A DNA stretch of 64,000 nucleotides from Progne subis subis (lineage: Eukaryota > Chordata > Aves > Passeriformes > Hirundinidae), in NCBI GenBank assembly GCA_022316685.1, contig JAKJHU010000568.1:120045-184044 (forward strand), written 5' to 3'. A model generated the notes under the pieces. It was not told the origin of the DNA and did not search any database. It was given only the letters and a program-made list of their open reading frames with translations. The translations under genes were made by a program, and so were the position numbers. The number at the start of each line of letters is the position of its first letter. The stretch's first letter is position 1. This document shows positions 41,656-52,789 of this stretch, one piece after another.

Positions 41656-44600
41656 AGATCAGACCCTCTCTCACCTCAGCTGCCACAGACACATATTTTC
41701 CAATTTACAACTTAATTTAAAGGTGAAGATCTAAGTGACCAGTGATGATCTTCCACGTAACCACAGCTGAGCTTCTGGGAACACAGTGTACTGTCTTAGT
41801 CCAATCTGTAAACTGATTTCAGCCTCTTTGAGTTCTCAGTGAGAAACGTGACCTCCTCAAGCCTGCCTCTTTCTTCTAAGTAATTTTTTTGCCCAAATAT
41901 GTGCTGCATTAAGAATAGAAATGAGGACTGTTGTTTTCTCTTCAACCTTGTGAAATGCACAAATTTTGAAAATATCAATTTCTGAATGGTGATAAGGTTT
42001 TCAGACATCTGTTTCATCACTCCATTAACCACAGATTTTCTAATTGAGCAAAGCCAATTGACAGCAAGGCAAGATGGAGACACCTCTCACTATTTATGTG
42101 CATAAATACTTATGTTGACTACAGGTTCCCCTTCTGTTGCAATTTACTGACTTAATTGCAAGCCCTGTGTGAAAAGATTCTTATTTCCAAACACTCCATC
42201 CTGATTCTTGTCTCAGCCTTCTCATCAACTCTTTTGCTCAATGCAGAAAGTATTTGATAAGCAAAACTCTTCAAGATGTATTTTCTCAGGAGTGTGCCCT
42301 AAAACAGCAATAAACCCCCGTCTACCTTTCTTCTGGGTTGATACTGACTGCCAGTGCTAACCCTACCTGTCTCAATCAGATTTGACCTCATTCTTAATGA
42401 AATTATGTAGGAACTCTGGGCAGTGGACATCTTCCAACAACCATGTCAGGACTGATGCAAAGGGTTTTGATCTACTTTAATCACATCCTAGAGCTGAAGA
42501 GACCATAGCTCCCTCCTTGCTTGTCACATACAAATGTAATAGTATATGCTACCACCATCACTAACTAATGTTCTTTTCCACCTGCCTTAGGAAAATAAAC
42601 CAGAGAGAAAAAAGAGTTCTGAAGCTGTCTTTAAGAGATGCCTGGGATGGGAATGCTTGTTCTCAGACTGCCATAAAATTCTCTGAGCTGGAGCAAGGCT
42701 GAAGGCTCCCAAGACACCATCTAGCATCCGAAAGACTCAGATGGGTGCTACTTTCTCAAGCACTGTATCTGCTTCTGGATCCCTCCCTACATGCAAGAGT
42801 GTTATACTAATAATTGCATATAACAATAGGCACTGGTGATGTCATGACTCAGGTGCTTTTTCTGGACCTTCCCACTTTTTCCAGTGATATTTGAGAAGAG
42901 TTAACACAAGATTTAGCTCAGATCAATATCAGAAAATGTGCATAGAAATACCTCCAACTTTCCTGGAATCTGGCAACTTCTCAGAAGCTTGGGCTAGCTC
43001 CACTGTCACAGCTGTGCCTATGATAATACAGATCAGCCTTACAGCTGTGCCAGTGAATGCACATAGAAGATTAGTGACTGAATACAAGGTCTGGTTCATT
43101 GAACTGAAAAGTCAAGCTCAAGAAGCAAGCATGTACAGCAAGTTACGGTAGCAGACAGTAACTAAGAGGAAATAGGGGTTTGCTTAGGACCCCGCCTGCC
43201 ATCTTAGATGTATTGACAGATATCAATGGCACTAGTGCTCTTGATCACAGAGCATATGTGCATGTGCCATAGACATATACATTTATTCCCCTGGCTCCAT
43301 GCATATGTGATCCCTTAGCACGCTTTCAGCAATCAGAGTGATCAGCCCTGCTGTCTGTGCTATTAGATATTAAAGTAATGGCAGGGATCTGACAGCAATT
43401 TTCTATGTCTACAGGTTGCACTTGCGGCATCTTTATGCCATCGATATGGAAGAAAAGACGTACCAGTACAAGTTAAGGCCGAGCTCATATCTTTTCTATT
43501 TTAAATGTATATTAGCTGCATTGTTATCTTTGAAACTGTATCATCCCGTGCATCAACATAGAGAATGTGGAGAGGTGAAGTGAATACAACTTTCAGACCT
43601 CTAATTAAGGGTATGAAAGATTCTAAATGATCTAACTTTCACACCTGGTTCTACTCTGATAACAGTTATGAGATTTAAAGTACAGCTACTTCACCAATCA
43701 CCTAAATTATGAATGACATTACAGGGTACTCTTAAGGCACAGGAATCATTTTTTCTGTTCAACCATGTCTCTTTGGAGTAAATGAGTTTGATTAAAACAC
43801 ATTACTGCAGTTCTATCAGGCATACACAGCCAAGGCCTGAAGTTTAGACTCCATATATAGGTATTTAAGTACCACTATTTGTTCTTCCTACAACACAGAT
43901 CTCTAAACTCATGTCTAATTTGTTCACATTAGAGAAATTGTAGCTTGGCAGCAGAATCAGGCCTTCTGAGGCTATCTTGTCAATGCTTCTGCTGTTGCAG
44001 AAACAGCACCTGCTTTCATGGAAGAGAACCAAGAAATTTGTGAGGATTTGCTCCAAGAGATCATCAGTTCTGTTCTGATGTAAACACTAGACATCATCAA
44101 AATAAGCAAAGGTGTGAAAAAGCATGACGTTTGTGTGGCACAGCAATTCAATTCTGTATTGTGAATGAGCCAAAGAAAAGCTGTTTTGCACCAGCTGGGT
44201 ACACCAAGTCAGGCTGAATTACTGCATCTTTTACATCTTCGAGCTCACTTGCAGCATCCCCTGCCATAGGATTTGTCCCATACAGCTGAGCACTTCTATT
44301 CCCACCAGACTGCAGAGGAAGGTTGCTGTCCTCAGCTTGCCTTTGCCTTTGTTGGGCTTTTCCGAGCCACTTTGCTAGATATGACCCTGATGGCAGTCTG
44401 TATAGAGCAAAGAAATTGAGAGGTCTAACTGCTCTGCGCAGCATGAGGGCACTGTAATGGCGTCACCCGAGAAAGGAAAAAGGATATAAAGCACAGTAGT
44501 TAGAATACACGGTTTGACTGGGGACTAGCCAAGTGCATGTTTAACTTTCCTGGTTGTTCAAACCCTGCAGATGCCTGTGCCCTGAGCTGAAGGTAACTCT

Positions 44601-47024
44601 CCAGAGAGGTTGTGTGTCTTTGTGGTCATTGCGACATGTTTCTCAGAATGTCCTTGCAGGGTTGTCTGCACCCTAGCTCTCAGACTGCACCACATTCAAA
44701 AAAAGGAGCAGGAATGGGTCTGATCCCTCCTTCCCAATCACTCCCTGGACAAGGTTTTTCAAGTGCCTCCACCCAAAGTTGTTAGGTAGCTGCTGAGACT
44801 CACTGGGCCCTTCTACATTCTGGGTGCTCTTTCGAGATTGCCCCTGTCCTGGAAGGGATGCCTGAACCTGAGTGTATTCACCTCGGATACAGGAAAGTTG
44901 AAAATCAGTTTCCTGATTTTTTCTTAGACCGATGTCTCAAAAAGAGCATCATCAGCTTTTCAAGGAGGGCTGCAATGACCTAGCTTGAATTACACGACTA
45001 CTGGGGCTCCCGGCATTATTGCGAGTAAAGTCAGGTTGAAGCAGACAGTTGAGGAAAGAACTGGAAAAAAAACTGAGTTCTTAACGTGTTATTTTGTTTG
45101 GTTTTTATCCAGTTCTTGTCACAACTTTCCTCTCAAACAGCCCTACAGAAGTTTTCAGTACTTGATAAATTGCTATGAACAACGTTGAAACAACTCAGCA
45201 TGATGTGAGAGTGATATTAGTTATGATTTGAATTTGCTGTGACTTCCATGTGGGTGAACTAAGGAACCCAGGGGGAGTTCATCTGGATTTACTGTTTAAA
45301 AAATCTGCTACTGATAACATGCTAAGATCACCTTGACTTTTTTCTCTTCTGCCCCAGCTGCTCAATTCCTATATCTTTCTGGGGTTTTCTTCCCCACCCC
45401 CCCCACCCCCCCTTTTTTTTAAGTTAAAAAAATCTGTAAAGTGGAGGTCAGTTACAGACCAACTTTATCAGAGATTCATTTTATTCTGCTTTAGCATTTT
45501 TCTGTAAAAGTGTGTACTTGTAAGCTGTTGGTAAAACACCTAACAAAAAATCCTCTGAATTATTTATAAAGGCAGTTTGTCTTCATGTGTTGCTGAGGGA
45601 AACTAGGCATCCCCCTGATGAATTAGATATTACTCATTATTTAAAAAGCAGGATTTATGTGACACAGAACTTCTCAAAATGGGAATGTTAACAAAACAAC
45701 TTATCTCATAACTAGATGAGACCTCCCTGTTTGTTCAGCTCCTAAACAGCAGAGAAATGTCTTGAAAATAGTAAGGTTCCTAATTTAACAAGGTGGAGAA
45801 ACATTTTTCTGCAGTACCATTGTTACATTAGGCAGATGAAAAGTAGATCTGTAATAATGAAATGCTCAGATGTTTTACAGCTTCAGATGAATTAATGAGG
45901 CATGAACAGTCCAGTACAACAACACATATATGCAAATTTCCAACGCCTCTGCACTTCTGAACTAGGTGGACCACTTCCTCCACTTTTAAGACAATACAGC
46001 TTTATATATAAATTGTGAGAAACAACACATGGTCCTTCACACCTAGAATACTCAGTTTTAGAATTTTTGTTTGCTGCAGGCATGTATTTCTCAGCTGAAA
46101 GGGAGCCATAAAAGCACATTTTGTGTAGAATACAGAACATCTTTCATGACTGTGGCTATTTCTACATTATCACTTAAAAACACTTTATTGTCAGCCTTGC
46201 AATCCTGAATGTTCTGAAATAATCACACAGCTCCTATTTTTGTTTGCACCATGCTGAAACTTCTGAAGATAGCTTAGTCAGAGCTGACACCTCAGACTAC
46301 ATTTAGTCTTTATTATTCTTATTAGACGTTTCCAAATATATATCCATTTCTGCCTTGAGTGTCTCTTATTAAGCATACTATGTGTATGCTTACAAAAAAC
46401 AAACCAGAAATAGCATATTTATGTATTTATATAGATTTAATCCTCCTAAATGATGAACAGAAAATAAACACTTAAGAATTTTCTTCTGCTCATATTTCTC
46501 TGTAGAATACCATTGCACCTGCACACTTACAGGGTTCTCAAAGTCATTCTGCCAGCTTGAAGTCACAATTTCCTCTTCTCAAAAAAAACATGAGAAAGTT
46601 ACATTTTTAAAGAGAGCAAGAAAATATTCTTTTGAAACAAAACCATTTCAATTAATTCATGGAAGTTAAAATTACTCACCTTTAATTGGAAAAAAACCAA
46701 AAAAACCCACAAAAACAAACTCACACACTTCTTCCTTATTTAAAAAAAAAAAAAAAAAAAAATGTGGCTAGCACTGTAAGATCCACAAACTTACCAAAAC
46801 TGATTACAAAAGTCAGTTAAACCAGCATGAGACTCTAATGAAGTTCAAAATATAAGCAGATACAAGATTTTCTGAAAATAAAAGTTGGAGTTGGATGTAA
46901 CTAGCATTTAGAATAAAAAATAAAAAAAAAAAAGAAAAAAAAAAGAAAGGAAGAAAAAAAAAGAAAAAAAAAAAAAAAGGAAAGATATCTATCTGTTTAT
47001 CTGGATAAACACAGATGAGCTTAC

Positions 47025-47103
47025 CTTTGAAGAGCGAGAGGAACAAGGATGACCAGAGATACAGTGCAGAATAAAGAAATGCCAAGCACTTTTCTGTGAG
47101 CAT
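47025..47103 (-). CDS. CHRNA8: Putative CHRNA8 exon 1 (signal peptide)
   Basis: On the minus strand an ATG (plus CAT at 47101-47103) opens 26 codons beginning MLTEKCLAFLYSALYLWSS, followed by a hydrophobic LFLSLFK stretch, and then one extra G before a GTAAGC donor (plus AC at 47023-47024). The single leftover base joins exactly with the phase-1 start of exon 2. The peptide has the hydrophobic core of a secretory signal, which a Cys-loop receptor subunit needs at this place. With exons 3-6 of standard alpha-7 length, the whole protein would be about 511 residues, a normal size for this family. I rely on phase, splice site and hydrophobicity, not on recognised sequence identity. Confidence 0.6.
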
Positions 47104-47829
47104 TGTCAAAATAAGCTGGCTCTCCTTCCTGAGCAGAGGGTGAAAGATGGTGAAGTTTTGAATACAGCCTGTAAAGACTGATGGATTTGGCAATTACGGT
47201 AATAAGGCATCAAACCAGCTTCCCACCAGGGGAGAAAAGTGCATTTGCTCATGTGTTTCCCCAGTCCCCAGGAGCCAAATCAGCTCAGTGCTTGGTCAGT
47301 AAATCCAAACACAAAAGAACAGTTTACATTCCTTTGGACTCACGTTGCTGAGACACTGAGCCTTTCCCTGGTCAGGAGCAAATGCAACTGATCCTCGCAC
47401 ACAGCTGTCTGTGTACTGCAAGAAGGGGGAGTGTGCTGCCTCGGAGATGCTTTCCACATCTCCACATATTGTACCTAACTTGAGACAACACGGCTGCAGT
47501 GTTTCCAGTGTTTGCACTCGACTGCCTCTAGAGCTGTTTCCCAGTGAAATGAATTTGTGTGTGTCCCCCTCTGCTCTCTCCCAGCTGTCAGGGCAACTTG
47601 AAGAAAGCACCTGTGGTACATACCTGCCTTTTCTCCCAGAAGTGGTGGCAGGGGAGATTCAATAGAGAAAAAGATTGGTAAGATAAAAATAGTCAATCTC
47701 CTTTTTTTTTGGATGTACCCCTTCTTGTAATCACTTCTACCAGATATAGGGAGATATTCTGAGTGCCCTCCTCCCCAGCTGCCCACTGTGGGACTTTGCA
47801 CACACCCTGGCTCCCTTTTCTCTCCACTA
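47104..47829 (-). promoter_or_regulatory. Presumed CHRNA8 upstream region
   Basis: Sequence just upstream of the putative start codon. It is less AT-rich than the intron but is not a CpG island, and no TATA box stands out. The exon 1 frame stays open upstream to 47193, so an earlier start is possible. Any promoter role is inferred from position only. Confidence 0.25.
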
Positions 47830-49010
47830 TTTTATTCACCAGCCAAAGAAAGGCAAAGTAAGGTGAAGTCTTGAGGGAATTATATTCATCATTTGGGCGG
47901 CACTTTTCTCATTTGCCTGTTCTGAACACTCACACATTTCTCTTTCACTGGAAGCAGGGACAGAACTTTGCACTTCCCGTTGCTGAATTTCTTGGAGCTC
48001 CTGTTTTGGCAGAGTACAACCGTGGGCTGACGCAGAGAGCAGCAGCAAGTCGTGACTCCAGGCAGGAGGAGAGTTTTGGACGCTGCCGTCGTGAGGCTGC
48101 AGCAGGCAGTGCAGGCTGGCAGGAAAGCAGAACCCCGGCATGTGGGGCACAGGGTGTGCTGAGGAGGAGGACTTGAAAGATTGAACTGTGGAGCACAGGC
48201 TGACCGTGGAGTTCCCCTGGCTGGAAACGTCTGCCCCAGGATCAATTGCAGAAATGTAAACTTGTAATGATCCGGAAACACGGGAGAAATCAGTGGTCAA
48301 AGCACCAGGAAAGGGGAGGAAAATGGTACAAGTGGGGAGAGCAACACCACCTGCATTAGTTAGTGATACTCAAATGTCTTCGGCAGTTTTCATGTTTCAT
48401 TTTCTTTTAATAAATGTTAAATAGATTTGAAAGGCTGGGACCACAAGGAACTGGTGTATACCCTAGCTGCAGCTTGAACTGATTTAGCTGGATCCTTATG
48501 CACTCTCATCCCGTCAGTGGATGCTGGGGGTTTTCCTGGGGCTCTGAGAAGGGTCCTCAGAGTTGCTGGCCCTCCCTTTGCAGGCTTGCCAGGGTGACCC
48601 AGGTCAGCTTTCATTGGCCATCTGAATATGGAACACCCAGGCCCAACATCCTGTGGGTTCTCCTAGGCTCCTTCTTGCTCCCCATGGGTGGGAATGGGGA
48701 CAGAATGGGACCTGCTGCCAGGACTTGAGGAAGGCTGGCTTGGGAGACCCCCTTGGGTGGCATCAGGGCCAGGGACTGTAGAGGGGCTGTCCTCCCACTC
48801 TTCAGCTGCACTGCTTACCTCCAGGCCCATTTGATGTCGGGTCTCCCCACTGAGCCTGTGTGATGGCGTCAATAATCTGGTGGGCAAAGCTCCCTGTGTG
48901 CCTGTGCAGGAAGGCTTGCAGAAGCTGGAACAAAGCCTCATTCAGGCCAAAGCAGTGTAGGCTGGACGGGACAAGGCACTGCACCGTTGCTGCTTCCTAC
49001 CATAGAGCTG
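47830..49010 (-). pseudogene. Topors-like RING E3 ligase pseudogene, copy 1, 3' half
   Basis: This is the downstream half of a broken gene whose RING part lies at 56031-56625. On the minus strand, 48985-48802 and 48941-48663 carry, in two different frames, pieces such as NEALFQLLQAFLHRHTGSF with AHQIIDAI, and a Ser/Pro-rich run ending SVPIPTHGEQEGA. From memory these resemble the C-terminal part of avian Topors-like proteins. Because the frame shifts between them, the reading frame is broken. Downstream, 48256-47830 is about 80% alike by eye to 60740-60334 of copy 2. It ends at an AATAAA on the minus strand (plus TTTATT near 47830), so it is probably the 3' UTR. An LTR (49069-49756) and a provirus (50225-56025) separate this half from the RING half. 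Confidence 0.55.
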
Positions 49011-49068
49011 CCCCAGCTCCTGATGCAACCATGACTGCGGGTGGTAGAGAACAGCAAGGTAAAAGAGG

Positions 49069-49756
49069 TGTGATATGTGACCTAAAGTTAACTTGTGTTA
49101 GGTATTGTGTTATATAATTAATTCACGTTAAAATGTGGTGATATGTAATATAAAGTTAATCTGCATTCGGTTGGATTTAAGAATCTAAAGTGTGTTTAGG
49201 GTTAAAGAAAAAAAAAAGCTAAACTGCAAGAGGGGGACACGGGGGTTGGGGGACGGGTGGGTCCCTGCCGGGAAAAGCCTCAGGACAACCAAGAAAACTA
49301 AAAGAATGGGAAAAATGGGGAGATTGGCCATGTCTCCCCCAGAGATGGGCATGCTAACGATCGAGTGATTAAGAGCAGATTGATATCTTATCTGTTCCGG
49401 CCCGATTTAACATTTCCAAACCTTCTCCAGACCCGGCAATCGTGGCATTGTTCTGCTCTGAGAACCTATTCAACCGACCTGGGACCTGAACATGAATACC
49501 TAATGAAGCTACCATGAAGCAAGAGTGCTACAGTCGCCGTCCACTCTCAGCGAAAGACTATAAAAATCGGCAGCTCTGGGCACACTTTGAACAGAGTGGA
49601 TACGGGGCGATAGAGTCCGTTTCTGCGTTCACCCAGTGCCGAAATCCCAGGGTTCGACAATGTTCCTTTTAATTGTGGCTGTTAGAGACTGAATTTAAGT
49701 CTTGAAATAAAATTATAAATTTTGATTTACGGAATTGGGCTTGTTCATTCATTACG
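49069..49756 (+). mobile_element. Solo ERV LTR, family B, plus strand
   Basis: Starts TGTGATATGTGACCTAAAGT. It contains a TATA box in GACTATAAAAATCGGCAGC, a downstream AATAAAATTATAAA polyadenylation region and the phrase ACCCAGTGCCGAAATCCCAG. The whole length aligns with the reverse complement of 57226-57900. There is no gag or pol and no primer binding site next to it, so it is a solo LTR. The 3' limit is set by the alignment and lacks a clean CA end. Confidence 0.85.
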
Positions 49757-50219
49757 GGACGGATGCTGAGACGTAGTGCGGGAGACAGTCACTGACCCCA
49801 GGGCAGAGCCACATGACTGATGGACTGATGGCCACATGACTGCAGGACTATTGCAGTGATATGGGGACTGGGGGCAGCAGGAGCTCCTATTCTCAGGTGA
49901 AACCTGTCTGATAGTGCTGCAGGGCAATGGAGACTAGGGGCAGTTAAGTGCTCAGTAGATCAAGCTTTCTGCGAGTTTGACACATGATCACAGCTCCCTG
50001 CAGGGGAGATCACTTGAGTTGAGTCCACAGGAGGGATGCCTGTTCCTGCAGCCAGCTCTGCTGATTGGGGAGCACCTGTACCAAAACTTCTCTTTCTTCT
50101 CCTTCTCTACTCCCTTCACATCCCCACAGCAGAACATGGACCATAGTTTTGTACATTATTTTTGGTTTAGATTTGGGGTTTTCTTATATTTCTTTAAAAA
50201 TTAAAGCTTTCAGTAGTGA
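49757..50219 (-). other. Remaining copy-1 sequence between LTR B and the provirus
   Basis: Single-copy-looking sequence. The part from about 50130 to 50219 aligns with 60745-60826 of copy 2 (both contain CATTATTTTTG and a CAGTAGTGAG / CACCAGTGAG match). The middle, around 49880-49895 (CAGGTGAAAC), resembles the 60985 area of copy 2, hinting at a further small internal duplication. No open gene. Confidence 0.5.
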
Positions 50220-50224
50220 GTACA
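50220..50224. repeat. Left target-site duplication GTACA
   Basis: The five bases directly before the 5' LTR (GTACA) are repeated at 56026-56030 directly after the 3' LTR. This is the signature of retroviral integrase-mediated insertion and fixes both ends of the provirus. Confidence 0.93.
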
Positions 50225-50893
50225 TGTTGAGGGTTAAGTTCTCCTGTAGAATTTTTCCCCCCCCCATGAGTTGCTAGATTTTAAGTAGGGGTAGTTAAGC
50301 GGTGCTTAACCTGACAAAAGAAGTTGATCACTTGGTTTTGGGGGAGGGAGGAGGCTCGCGGAGAGCTGAGGTGGGGACACACACAGCTCTCAGTCTTCCA
50401 GGGAGCACGGATCAGACGACGGCTGGCTGGAGTCCACGGCTACCGGAGGAGTTTGGTCCTGGGAATTCTACCATCTGTTGGAGTGCCCAGGAATTCGGAG
50501 TTTCTTCGCTGTCCTGCTGGATTTTGGGTCAACCCTGGTACAGCCGCTGCGGCTTCTCCGGCATTGCCCACCTTGCCTGCCAGGGCACCCCCCTGCCTGC
50601 CTGCTGAGGATAATCCACCGTTTCCAGCCACCAGCGCCGGAGCTTTCCACCGTTTGCCCTCAGGGTTCTTTGGTTCTGTTTTACTGTTATTATAATTGCT
50701 GTTGTTGTTTGTCTGTCCTGTTATATTTACTAGTAAAGGACTGTTATTCCTTTTCCCCATAGCTCTGACCGAAAAGTTTTTCGTTTAATCTTCCAAATTA
50801 TAATAACACAGAGGGAAGGATTTAAATTCCTCATTTCCCTGGAAAGGCCTGCCTCTCCTTAGCAGACACCTGTCTTTTTTTCAAACCGAGACA
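50225..50893 (+). repeat. 5' LTR of the provirus
   Basis: 669 bp, TGTTGAGG to CCGAGACA, with a 9-C run near its start. It carries U3, R and U5 functions. I do not see a canonical TATA box or an AATAAA, so the promoter type is unclear. Minus- and plus-strand open frames of 60-120 codons here recur in the 3' LTR and are not genes. Confidence 0.95.
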
Positions 50894-50898
50894 GAATT

Positions 50899-50919
50899 TG
50901 GCGCCCAAAGACGTGGGGC
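50899..50919 (+). promoter_or_regulatory. Primer binding site, tRNA-Lys-like with extra bases
   Basis: TGGCGCCCA starts 5 nt after the LTR and is followed, after a short insert, by ACGTGGGGC. Both halves match the lysine-type primer site used by several retroviruses, but the middle has about three extra bases. The site lies where reverse transcription must be primed. Confidence 0.65.
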
Positions 50920-50977
50920 ATTGAGAGAAAAAGAAATAACAGTTCTTAAGTGCCTACATTGTTGTGTACTGGGCATC

Positions 50978-52789
50978 ATGTGGTCTGCCTTTGTCTGGTT
51001 TGGGTGGCATGTGGGTGTGGCCGTATTCCTCCCATTTGCAGGCCCTTTTCTAAACATGGGCCCTGTAACTAAGGTTGCTGTGGCTGTCATCCAGTTTGCT
51101 ATATGGGTTAATGAAGTGAGGAAATCGTGGATTTTTAATTTTCTCTGGAAGGCAGGCACATGGATTCAGGGCTATCATACACTGACTGTGTGTTTTTGGG
51201 GTTACTTTAACAACGGTACATACTGTGAGGAAATGACACCAGGGGAAACCTTTTCCCAACCCTTCACCCAGCTCTTTGGGCCTACCCCACCAGTCTTTGA
51301 AGGGTTCAAATCTCTGAATGTTAATGACATCATACAGTGGCTGGTGTTGCTGGTATGCCTGTTCTGTGTAGCATTTAGAGATAAGGGGAGACTGGACTGG
51401 GTAACCACCCTGATACCTCCCCTAGAGAATAAGGATACTGCCCCACAGCCTGAGCCTGCCCCACAGCCTGCCTCAGGAATAAACCACCCAGATTGGGTGA
51501 AGGAGATCCGTGAGATGGGGCAGATGCTGAGGGAGTACCTTGCCCCTGTAGTAGCCTCATTAGCCCCAGCTGCTGAGAAACCCTCCCCCTGCCCCGACAA
51601 AGGAGAGTCTGATGGTGCAGCAGCGGAACCCACAGACGTTACAACCGTCCAGGTTCCAGCTGAACCACAGGAGCAGCCACAGCCAGCAGCAGTGGCCCCT
51701 GTGGAAACAAAGAAGTACAAGGTGAAATCAGAGCACCCAGGCAACAAGGATAAGAAAGGAGGGCCCTCACAACCCGCGGGGGACTCAGAGGTTGAGATCA
51801 TCACCGAGTCCCTGACATATGAAAGTCTCCGCAATCTGCAAAAAGATCTTGCACGACGGGGACGTGAGGCTTATACAGCCTGGTTAGTTCGGGTCTGGGA
51901 CCTTATTGGAACAGGCGTGCAGCTAGATAGTAGTGAGGCAAGGAATTTGGGACCCTTGACCCAGGACTCAGGTGTGAATCAGGTATTCGTAAGGGAGCCA
52001 GGGCCCCTTTCCCTTTGGGAGCGGCTTTTAATGAGTGTAAGGGAGAGGTTTGTCCACAGAGACAGAATGCAGGAGCACCATCATAGAATGCGCTGGAAGA
52101 CCCTTGAGGAAGGGATCCAACAGCTGAGAGAAGTGGCAGTATTGGAGGTACTCTTTGGGAGGGGTGGACAGCATGATAATGACCCCGACAAAGTCAGGTG
52201 CACAGGGCAAATGCTGTGGAATCTGGCAACTCTAGGACCATCTCAATACGCCACATTCATTGCAACAATTAATGCCGATAACAACCGAGAGACAGTGGGT
52301 TCTGTAGCCAACAAGCTTAGAAATTATGAGAGCATGATCAGTGGCCCAATGCAGGCTCAGGTCTCTGCCGTGGCTAAGGAACTCAGGGAGAAGATGGATG
52401 AGGTGACAGAGGAGATAAGGGAGGTGAGGGAGGAGATGAGGAGGAACAGTTCCTGTGTGGCACCGGTGCGAATTACAGGCCCCAGAGTCAGAGCTCAACG
52501 GCCCCCAGCTAGAGAGAGAGGGTACACCCCACGAGCTGACCTGTGGTTCTTTCTGAGTGACCATGGGGAAGACATGGGAAGGTGGCATGGGAAACCCACT
52601 TCTGCCCTGGCAGCACGGGTGCGTGAGCTCAAGGAGAGAAACGCTAACCGAGGGGGCTCCACTAAGATGAAGGTAGCCTCAACATCACATGACCAAGCTG
52701 CCAGGTATTATAGAAGTGAGGATATGTCAGATCCCTGTGAAGGAACCTCTACCATGTATGCCCAGGAAGGGAATAATGACCGGTGCTAG
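50978..52789 (+). CDS. gag: Provirus Gag-like polyprotein
   Basis: An open frame runs from the primer site to a TAG at 52787-52789. The first ATG is at 50978, giving 603 residues. The frame is already open from 50921 without an ATG. By position and by homology class it is the structural Gag. The first 135 or so residues are strongly hydrophobic (segments near FVWFGWHVGVAVFLPFAGPF, VAVAVIQFAIWV and IIQWLVLLVCLFCVAF), unusual for a Gag. A Pro/Gln/Ala-rich linker follows (PQPEPAPQPAS), then a charged, mostly helical part with a possible coiled coil (VAKELREKMDEVTEEIREVR), and a basic tail. No CCHC zinc knuckle is visible, in keeping with class III and spuma-like Gags. No stop or frameshift is seen. 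Assignment as Gag is by location more than by recognised domains. Confidence 0.75.
   Translation: MWSAFVWFGWHVGVAVFLPFAGPFLNMGPVTKVAVAVIQFAIWVNEVRKSWIFNFLWKAGTWIQGYHTLTVCFWGYFNNGTYCEEMTPGETFSQPFTQLFGPTPPVFEGFKSLNVNDIIQWLVLLVCLFCVAFRDKGRLDWVTTLIPPLENKDTAPQPEPAPQPASGINHPDWVKEIREMGQMLREYLAPVVASLAPAAEKPSPCPDKGESDGAAAEPTDVTTVQVPAEPQEQPQPAAVAPVETKKYKVKSEHPGNKDKKGGPSQPAGDSEVEIITESLTYESLRNLQKDLARRGREAYTAWLVRVWDLIGTGVQLDSSEARNLGPLTQDSGVNQVFVREPGPLSLWERLLMSVRERFVHRDRMQEHHHRMRWKTLEEGIQQLREVAVLEVLFGRGGQHDNDPDKVRCTGQMLWNLATLGPSQYATFIATINADNNRETVGSVANKLRNYESMISGPMQAQVSAVAKELREKMDEVTEEIREVREEMRRNSSCVAPVRITGPRVRAQRPPARERGYTPRADLWFFLSDHGEDMGRWHGKPTSALAARVRELKERNANRGGSTKMKVASTSHDQAARYYRSEDMSDPCEGTSTMYAQEGNNDRC

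Larger units (their letters stand above)
31167..47024 (-). other. CHRNA8: CHRNA8 intron 1 (about 15.9 kb, if exon 1 is right)
   Basis: Mostly AT-rich non-coding sequence. It contains a CR1 fragment (34377-34950), an old reverse LTR (38189-38530), a CR1 3' end (41230-41655), short CA and TG dinucleotide runs (about 36534-36549 and 36943-36968), poly-A (46741-46761) and an A-rich tract (46914-46979). A 98-codon minus-strand open frame at 44148-44444 has no recognisable homology. No other exon is supported. Confidence 0.6.

Noticed and set aside
44148..44444. 98-codon minus-strand frame of ordinary composition
   Set aside because: Looks mildly protein-like, but no family was recognised. It lies between exons 1 and 2 of CHRNA8 without matching splice phase, and is not needed for the receptor.
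50302..50762. Several open frames of 60-123 codons, repeated at 55434-55894
   Set aside because: They are duplicated only because they sit in the two LTRs of the provirus. They are not genes.
51202..51834. 210-codon minus-strand open frame, and similar ones across 52.2-55.2 kb
   Set aside because: Antisense shadows of gag and pol, which have clear motifs on the plus strand.
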